NCBI GenBank assembly: GCA_963782465.1
Contig: CAWAJR010000006.1
Span: 620,001 to 684,000, forward strand
Direction of reading: 5' to 3'
DNA: 64,000 bases
Origin: JAODBJ01 sp963782465
GTDB taxonomy: Bacteria; Actinomycetota; Acidimicrobiia; IMCC26256; PALSA-610
The position numbers and the translations under genes are program-made. This document shows, one piece after another, positions 59,384 to 64,000 of the stretch (position 1 is the first letter of the stretch; each line of letters opens with the position of its first letter). The notes beneath the pieces are model-generated. The model worked only from the letters and a program-made list of their open reading frames with translations, did no database searches and was not told the DNA's origin.

Positions 59384-60390
59384 CAGCGGATGCCGTGCAA
59401 CTCGGGCTTCGCCTTGCGCAGCATCAGTTCGGGGACGAGATCGGCGGGCTGCGCCCCTTCGTACAGCACCCGCCCGACGAACGACGCGAGGGGCATCTCG
59501 ACGTCGGAGCGCCGGGCCAGTTCGAGGACCGCGGCGGTGGTCTTCACGCCCTCCGCGACCATCTTCATCCGGCTGACGATGTCGTCGAGGCTGTGCCCTC
59601 TCCCGAGCTCGACACCGACATGGCGGTTGCGGCTCTGGGGGCTGGCGCACGTCGCGATGAGGTCGCCCATACCGGCCAACCCCGCGAACGTGAGCGGGTC
59701 GCCCCCGCAGGCGACGCCGAGCCGGGCGAGTTCGGCGAGACCACGGGTGATCAGCGCCGCCTTCGTGTTGTCGCCGTAGCCGAGGCCGTCGGCGATGCCG
59801 GCACCGATCGCGAGCACGTTCTTCAGCGCCCCCGCCATCTCGCAGCCGATCACGTCGGGGTTCGTGTAGACGCGCAGGGTCGGGGTGAAGAAGAGCTCTT
59901 GCAACCGCTGGGCGAGCCCGGGGTTGCGCACCGCGACGACCGACGCCGTCGGTTGCCCCGCCGCGACTTCTTTGGCGAGGTTCGGCCCGGTGAGCACGCC
60001 GACACAACCCCAGTCGTGGCCGACCAGTACCTCGTCTACGACTTCGGTCATTCGCCGCAACGTTTCCTGCTCGATGCCCTTCGAAAGGCTCACGACGACG
60101 GCACGAGGCGCGATGAACGGCGCCGCGTCGGTGAGCACGTCGCGGAAACCATGCGAAGGCACCCCGAACACGACGAAGTCGGCGCCGCGGCAGGCATCCT
60201 CGAGCGAGCCGGTCGCCGTCAACGAATCGGGCAACGTGACACCCGGGAGGTATGCCTCGTTCTCGTGCGTCGAGTTGATCGCGTCGGCGAGCTCGGGGCG
60301 CCGCGCCCACAGCACTGCGTCGGCGTTCGCGCACCCGATCGCGGCCACCGCCGTCCCCCACGACCCGGCACCGATCACCGCGACCTTCAC
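59383..60390 (-). CDS. gpsA: Glycerol-3-phosphate dehydrogenase [NAD(P)+]
   Basis: 335 residues from a GTG with GGAGGAG upstream. Rossmann motif VIGAGSWGTAVA, SLSKGIEQETLRRM, the catalytic Lys in CEMAGALKNVLAIGAGIADG, and GYGDNTKAALITRGLAE. It makes glycerol 3-phosphate from dihydroxyacetone phosphate for phospholipid synthesis. Four-base overlaps with plsC before and the unknown gene after. Confidence 0.95.
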   Translation of the reverse strand: MKVAVIGAGSWGTAVAAIGCANADAVLWARRPELADAINSTHENEAYLPGVTLPDSLTATGSLEDACRGADFVVFGVPSHGFRDVLTDAAPFIAPRAVVVSLSKGIEQETLRRMTEVVDEVLVGHDWGCVGVLTGPNLAKEVAAGQPTASVVAVRNPGLAQRLQELFFTPTLRVYTNPDVIGCEMAGALKNVLAIGAGIADGLGYGDNTKAALITRGLAELARLGVACGGDPLTFAGLAGMGDLIATCASPQSRNRHVGVELGRGHSLDDIVSRMKMVAEGVKTTAAVLELARRSDVEMPLASFVGRVLYEGAQPADLVPELMLRKAKPELHGIR

Positions 60391-61115
60391 GCCGTCTCCT
60401 CCGACGGGCTCGTGCCCGCACGGGCACTTCGCAGCACGGCCGTGCCCGGTTCGCGCCACCACCAATCGTCGCCCCCGGCCGGGCGCTGCGGGTAGATCTC
60501 CCGAGCGCGGGCGACGCAGGCACACAACGCCTGCATGATGCGATCGGTGGCTTCCTTCACGTGGTCGTCTGGACCGACAGCCACCGGTTCGCCGACTACC
60601 GCGGTTTGCGCCACGCCCCATTGCCAGTGCGGCTTCCGACCCTTGAACAAGATCCGGTGCGTTCCCCACAGGCCGACCGGGGTGACGGCAACGCCGGAGG
60701 CGCGAGCAAGCCGCGCGGTTCCCGACTTGCCCGCCATCGGCTCGAGATCGAGCGAGATCGTGCCTTCGGGAAAGACGGTCACGCACTCGCCTCGGGCCAG
60801 CGCGTCGATCGCGCCCCGTAACGCGTCGGCCGCGTTCGCACTCCCGCGCTCGACTGGGATCTGCTCGGCGCCGCGCAGCAGCGGCGCCAGCCCGCGTTTG
60901 TCGAACAGTTCCGCTTTCGCGAGGAAACGCACGTGGCGGCGCCGCGCGTTCGCGACGTAGGCGAGCGTGAGCGGGTCGAGGTACGAGATGTGGTTGCTGG
61001 CCAGCAGCACGGGACCGGTCTCGGGGATGCGATCGGTCCCTTCCATCTTCCACTTCAGGCCGTAGCGCAAGCCCGGGTAGAAGACCCCTTTGGCCAGGGA
61101 GTAGACCGCGTCCAC
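60387..61115 (-). CDS. plsC: 1-acyl-sn-glycerol-3-phosphate acyltransferase
   Basis: 242 residues from GTG 61115. Motifs: SNHISYLDPLTLAYV (NHx4D), IPVERGS and VFPEGTISLD. It acylates lysophosphatidate to phosphatidate at the membrane. An ATG at 61139 is possible, but TATGCT eight bases before the GTG fits the leaderless pattern seen elsewhere. Together with gpsA it supplies the phosphatidate backbone. Confidence 0.9.
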   Translation of the reverse strand: MDAVYSLAKGVFYPGLRYGLKWKMEGTDRIPETGPVLLASNHISYLDPLTLAYVANARRRHVRFLAKAELFDKRGLAPLLRGAEQIPVERGSANAADALRGAIDALARGECVTVFPEGTISLDLEPMAGKSGTARLARASGVAVTPVGLWGTHRILFKGRKPHWQWGVAQTAVVGEPVAVGPDDHVKEATDRIMQALCACVARAREIYPQRPAGGDDWWWREPGTAVLRSARAGTSPSEETA

Positions 61116-61122
61116 AGCTCGG

Positions 61123-61129
61123 TAGCATA
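61123..61129. promoter_or_regulatory. Overlapping divergent -10 elements
   Basis: The seven bases TAGCATA read TAGCAT on the plus strand (9 bases before cofC ATG 61138) and TATGCT on the minus strand (8 bases before plsC GTG 61115). One symmetrical site could serve two leaderless transcripts, which then could not be made by two polymerases at once. Confidence 0.5.
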
Positions 61130-61137
61130 CGCACGCC

Positions 61138-61782
61138 ATGCCGCGTGATCCCGGGCCTCAGCACAACGGCAGGCCCGCGGCGCGCGGCGCGACGGCCATC
61201 GAGCCGGCCGGCGTCGTCGTCCCGTTGCGCTCCTTCACCGACGGCAAGGCTCGTCTCGCGAGCCGGCTCGACGCCACGCAACGCGCACAACTCGTGCGCG
61301 ATATGGCGAACCGCGTCGTCGACGCGGCCGGCGACCGCGCCGTCGTCGTCGTTTCGAACGCCCCGGAAGTCGTCGCGTGGGCAGCCGACCGGGGGCTCGA
61401 CGTCGCGTCCGACCCGGGTTCGCTCGACGCCGCCGCAACCGCGGGCGTCAGCCATCTTGCCCGCCTCGGCTGCGAACGCGCGGTGGTGTCGCACGCCGAC
61501 CTGCCGTTCGCCACCACGTTTGATCACGTCGCGAGCGACGGCGCCGAGCCGACGGTGGCGCTCGTACCGTGCCATCGAAACGACGGCACGCCGGTGATCT
61601 CGGTCCCGATCGGCCGGCCGTTCGTGTTCTCCTACGGGCCCGGTTCGTTCGCGCGTCACTGCGAAGAGGCTCGCCGGTTGGGCCTGGCCGTGCGGGTCGT
61701 GCACGACGAAGCCCTCGCGTTCGACGTCGACATCGCCGCGGACCTCGAGCGCCTCACGCTCCCGGTGCACGCGCAGCCGTGA
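61138..61782 (+). CDS. cofC: 2-phospho-L-lactate/phosphoenolpyruvate guanylyltransferase
   Basis: 214 residues. After about 25 disordered residues: VVPLRSFTDGKARLASRLDATQR, the nucleotidyltransferase start, then VVSHADLPFATT, SVPIGRPFVFSYGPGSFARHCEEARRLG. These match CofC/FbiD, which activates phospholactate or PEP with GTP for coenzyme F420 synthesis. It explains the F420-type enzymes in this window. The stop overlaps the next GTG. Confidence 0.9.
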   Translation: MPRDPGPQHNGRPAARGATAIEPAGVVVPLRSFTDGKARLASRLDATQRAQLVRDMANRVVDAAGDRAVVVVSNAPEVVAWAADRGLDVASDPGSLDAAATAGVSHLARLGCERAVVSHADLPFATTFDHVASDGAEPTVALVPCHRNDGTPVISVPIGRPFVFSYGPGSFARHCEEARRLGLAVRVVHDEALAFDVDIAADLERLTLPVHAQP

Positions 61783-62507
61783 CCGTCAGCACCGATCTGC
61801 CGGTCCCGGCGCGCGCGCTGGCAATCGGCGCCCATCCTGACGACATCGAGTTCGGTTGCGGGGCCACCCTCAACAAGTGGGCGCGCGCCGGGTGCGACGT
61901 ACACCTGCTCGTCCTCACCGACGGGTCGAAAGGATCGTGGGACGAGAACGACGACCTGGCCGCGCTCGTCGCGACGCGACGGCGCGAATTCGCCGCGGCC
62001 GCCGCCGCGCTCGGCGCGACCGGCGTTCACGCGCTCGATCTCGTCGACGGTGAGCTCACCTCCGACCGGGCACACCAGGCGCGGGTGAGCGAGAAGATCC
62101 GCGAAACCCGGCCCGATGTCGTGCTCGGCCACGACCCGTGGAAGCGCTACCGGTTACACCCCGATCACCGGCATGCGGGCATCCTCACCATCGACGCGAT
62201 CGTCGCGGCGCGCGACCCCCACTTCTTCCCCGAGCAACAGTTCGCGCCGCACCGGCCGCAGCATCTGCTCCTCTTCGAAGCCGACGCGATCGACCACGTC
62301 GAGCGGGTCGACGCCGCGCACGTCGACGCGAAACTGGACGCGTTGCTGTGCCATCGGAGCCAGTGGCGATCGACGATGGGTATCGACGATCGGCCCGAAG
62401 ACCAGCGGGCCGCTTGGGAACGCGGCCAACGCGACGAGCTGGCGGCCGACGGGCTCCGGGTCGGGAGTCGATTCGCGGAACCGTTCGCCCGACTCGTCGA
62501 TCTCTGA
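61779..62507 (+). CDS. PIG-L family deacetylase (MshB-like)
   Basis: 242 residues from a GTG coupled to cofC (GTGA). The zinc motif is ALAIGAHPDDIEFGCGATLNKWA, with a later His in YRLHPDHRHAGILT. The PIG-L fold removes N-acetyl groups from GlcNAc conjugates. It resembles MshB and Mca but is shorter (242 versus about 290), so an MshB role in mycothiol synthesis is possible, not certain. Confidence 0.85.
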   Translation: MTVSTDLPVPARALAIGAHPDDIEFGCGATLNKWARAGCDVHLLVLTDGSKGSWDENDDLAALVATRRREFAAAAAALGATGVHALDLVDGELTSDRAHQARVSEKIRETRPDVVLGHDPWKRYRLHPDHRHAGILTIDAIVAARDPHFFPEQQFAPHRPQHLLLFEADAIDHVERVDAAHVDAKLDALLCHRSQWRSTMGIDDRPEDQRAAWERGQRDELAADGLRVGSRFAEPFARLVDL

Positions 62508-62544
62508 CCCCGGCGTTCGAGCGAGCGACGTCGCCCGAGGCGGG

Positions 62545-63051
62545 TTACGAATCGATCATGTCGAAGCTGATCGGGTGCAACGCCCGCATTGCGTCGATCG
62601 CGTCGGACGGCGCATCGTCGACCGCCACGCTGATGCCCTGGTTCTTGGTGCCGGAGACGCCGACGCGAGCCGCGAGACTGAAACCGAACGCGCTCCCCGC
62701 GGCACCACCGATGAGCGCAACGAGTGCAACTCGCACCGCGGCGTTGAGCCCACCGAAATGCAACAACGCGATCGGGCTTGCAACACACGCTCCGACGAGC
62801 CAGCCGACCCACGTCGCAGGAACAATTGCGTTCGACATTGCTTTGTTGAATGCGGTCGGTTTCGGCGCGTGCTTCAGTGGCGGTTCGATCGCACCCATCG
62901 GGTCGCTGTCGTACGACCTCACATGGAGCGTGACTCCGCCGACACGGATGGTGGTCGGATCTGCTCCGGCGCGCTGCGCTGCAGCCGCGGCACGATGCGC
63001 GAGCTGGCGCGTCCGGTAGACGCAGATCACACCCGTCCGTCCTTGCGGCAT
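62545..63051 (-). CDS. Membrane protein with general-stress-like N-terminal domain
   Basis: 168 residues from MPQGRTGVICVYRTRQLAHRAA. The N-terminal 70 residues look like a small alpha/beta domain as in stress protein 17M-type families. A Gly/Ala-rich hydrophobic segment (VPATWVGWLVGACVASPIALLHF, VRVALVALIGGAAGSAFGFSLA) gives two membrane helices with a glycine-zipper look. Family not recognised with certainty. Confidence 0.6.
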   Translation of the reverse strand: MPQGRTGVICVYRTRQLAHRAAAAAQRAGADPTTIRVGGVTLHVRSYDSDPMGAIEPPLKHAPKPTAFNKAMSNAIVPATWVGWLVGACVASPIALLHFGGLNAAVRVALVALIGGAAGSAFGFSLAARVGVSGTKNQGISVAVDDAPSDAIDAMRALHPISFDMIDS

Positions 63052-63125
63052 CAATGCTCCTCGCACCCGGCATTCCCGGTGCCGGTGTACACCAAACCGA
63101 ACGCCCGCGACCTCCTCCGAGCGCG

Positions 63126-63151
63126 ACGAAGGGCCTGATCGGGCCCTTCGT
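63126..63151 (-). terminator. Terminator hairpin after the lysine-rich gene
   Basis: Ten-base arms ACGAAGGGCC and GGCCCTTCGT with a 6-base loop, 24 bases after the stop of the lysine-rich gene. A smaller hairpin CGGTT-GGAA-ACCG is at 63158-63170. Confidence 0.65.
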
Positions 63152-63174
63152 TCAGCTCGGTTGGAAACCGAAGG

Positions 63175-63555
63175 TCAGGAAGACTTCTTGGCGGTGCGCT
63201 TGCGCGTGGTACGACGAGCAGCCGTCTTCCGTGCCGGCGCCTTCTTGGCGCGCTTGACGGTGCGCTTCTTCGCAACCTTCTTCGCCGTCTTCCGCGTGGC
63301 CTTCTTCGCGGCCTTCTTGGCCGGGCGCTTGGCGGCCTTGCGGGCGGTGGTCTTCTTCGCCGCCTTCTTCGCCGTCTTGCGGGTGGCCTTCTTGGCAGTC
63401 TTGCGAGGGGCCTTCTTGGCCACCTTGCGCGTGGTCTTCCTCGCGGGAGACTTCCGCGCGGTTGCCTTGCGCTTCGCAGGCGCCTTCTTGACCGCCTTGC
63501 GCTTCGCAGGCGCCTTCCTGGCTGCCTTCTTCGTAGCCTTCTTTGCAGGAGGCAC
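63175..63555 (-). CDS. Lysine/alanine-rich histone H1-like protein
   Basis: 126 residues from MPPAKKATKKAARKAP, almost entirely Lys, Arg, Ala, Thr and Pro in repeats such as KKAARK and RKTAKK. It resembles histone H1 and the C-terminal tail of mycobacterial HupB, and should bind DNA by charge. It lies downstream of HU on the same strand, 98 bases after its stop, so HU core and tail are on separate genes. Two further GTG codons (63564, 63561) are possible starts; AAAGG favours 63555. Confidence 0.8.
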   Translation of the reverse strand: MPPAKKATKKAARKAPAKRKAVKKAPAKRKATARKSPARKTTRKVAKKAPRKTAKKATRKTAKKAAKKTTARKAAKRPAKKAAKKATRKTAKKVAKKRTVKRAKKAPARKTAARRTTRKRTAKKSS

Positions 63556-63592
63556 GGGCACCACCTTTCTTGGAGAGCTCTCGGGTAAAGGG

Positions 63593-63606
63593 GAAGTTCG
63601 AACTTC
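63593..63606. promoter_or_regulatory. Palindrome upstream of the lysine-rich gene
   Basis: GAAGTTCGAACTTC is a perfect 14-base palindrome overlapped by two TTCGAA sites (63598, 63605). It lies 38 bases before the start of the lysine-rich gene, in the gap after HU. It does not match the LexA box spacing. It could be an operator. Confidence 0.4.
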
Positions 63607-63653
63607 GAAATCACTCGGAACGCAGGGTGAGCGCCGCCCTACGTCCTACTTGG

Positions 63654-63932
63654 CTAACTCCCTTGTACGTGAGCTTTGAACTTCGAGCCCACCGTGAACT
63701 TTGCCGCCTTGCGCTCGGGGATCTGCACCGGCTGGCGGGTGCGCGGGTCGACGCCGGTGCGCGCCTTACGCAACGTGGGGGCAAACGTGCCGAATCCAGG
63801 AAGCGTGACTTTGTCTCCCCCCGCGACCGTGTTCTGCACGGCGTCGATGAACGCGTTCAACGCGCCCTCGGCGTCGCTTCTACTCACGCTCGCGCCTTGC
63901 GCGATCGCGTCGATCAGTTCGCCTTTGTTCAC
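63654..63932 (-). CDS. hup: DNA-binding protein HU
   Basis: 92 residues from GTG 63932, with GGAGGA before it: MNKGELIDAIAQGAS. Typical HU: SRSDAEGALNAFIDAVQNTV, GDKVTLPGFGTFAPTLRKARTGVDPRTRQPVQIPERKAAKFTVG, cut here to the GFGTF and RKARTGVDPRTRQ arm motifs. It bends and packs DNA as a dimer. It lacks the Lys-rich tail of mycobacterial HupB; that tail is encoded separately downstream. TTGACC on the minus strand at 63990-63995 could be a -35. Confidence 0.93.
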   Translation of the reverse strand: MNKGELIDAIAQGASVSRSDAEGALNAFIDAVQNTVAGGDKVTLPGFGTFAPTLRKARTGVDPRTRQPVQIPERKAAKFTVGSKFKAHVQGS

Positions 63933-64000
63933 GCGCAGTCCTCCACGCGTCGTGGGTGTCCGTGACATGAGAACGTATTCGACATGGAAGGTCAAGCATT

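Noticed and set aside
63593..63606. A LexA box at the palindrome before the lysine-rich gene
   Set aside because: It lacks the CGAAC-N4-GTTCG spacing seen at the two true SOS boxes.
1..64000. tRNA, rRNA or prophage segments
   Set aside because: I looked for T-loop GGTTCGAATC-type sequences, rRNA-like tracts, integrases and phage structural genes and saw none; a covariance-model scan would be decisive for small RNAs.

Overview
The window is 64 kb of dense, GC-rich DNA that looks like an actinobacterial chromosome, most plausibly class Acidimicrobiia or a close relative. The lineage call is inference from content: a mycothiol S-conjugate amidase, coenzyme F420 biosynthesis (CofC) with F420-type oxidoreductases, a DnaE2/ImuA'/ImuB mutasome under actinobacterial LexA boxes, wax ester/DGAT synthase, a FadA5-like steroid thiolase, Rv1264/Rv2212-like adenylate cyclases, a HU protein beside a lysine-rich histone-like protein, and secreted proteins with the DGGVFTFGD propeller repeat. 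I saw no rRNA, tRNA, CRISPR array, insertion sequence or prophage; this is ordinary chromosomal backbone with few gaps between genes.

Layout. 0-10.5 kb: hydrolases, luciferase-like monooxygenases, a RecB-like nuclease, two parallel sigma factor/membrane partner modules, PAP2, a DsbA-fold protein and WS/DGAT. 10.5-18.5 kb: quinone reductase, AMIN-like lipoprotein, steroid thiolase, YdjC deacetylase, double GNAT, SCP2-Mca pair and an adenylate cyclase. 18.5-24 kb: secreted or lipid-anchored proteins (propeller-CAP, YVTN, Kelch), a PPOX protein and a NarL-type histidine kinase. 24-33 kb: CtpE-like P-type ATPase, GNAT/acyl-CoA synthetase fusion, rhomboid protease, and an MgtE-like transporter with its PhoU/TrkA-C partner. 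33-37.7 kb: PilZ-ABC operon, carbamate kinase-like protein and small enzymes. 37.7-45.5 kb: the SOS mutagenesis genes in two separate LexA-controlled units. 45.5-51 kb: NifU-like protein, a GC-rich tandem repeat, the pgi-gnd-zwf cluster and rnhB. 51-57 kb: KdpDE-like two-component pair and a GH38 alpha-mannosidase. 57-62.5 kb: a plsC-gpsA-unknown-cyclase operon divergent from cofC and a PIG-L deacetylase. 62.5-64 kb: histone-like genes.

Three things run across the window. (1) Five genes (propeller-CAP, ABC ATPase, dnaE2, zwf, rnhB) carry single-base frameshifts, and each lies at a GGGCCC-type site where restoring one base repairs the frame. This points to a systematic sequencing or assembly error rather than five pseudogenes. 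(2) Many genes have a TANNNT -10 hexamer 6-9 bases before the start codon, so leaderless transcription seems common; both SOS operators abut such promoters. (3) Palindromic elements sit at gene 3' ends: four copies of one family with a nested CGATAGCTATCG core, spaced about 13-15 kb apart, and two copies of a second family.

I found no clear new defence or biosynthetic system. The best leads are the palindrome family, the repeat-bearing DnaE2 N-terminus, the twin sigma/membrane-sensor modules (one with a cupredoxin domain lacking the usual axial Met), and the unknown gene in the plsC-gpsA-cyclase operon.
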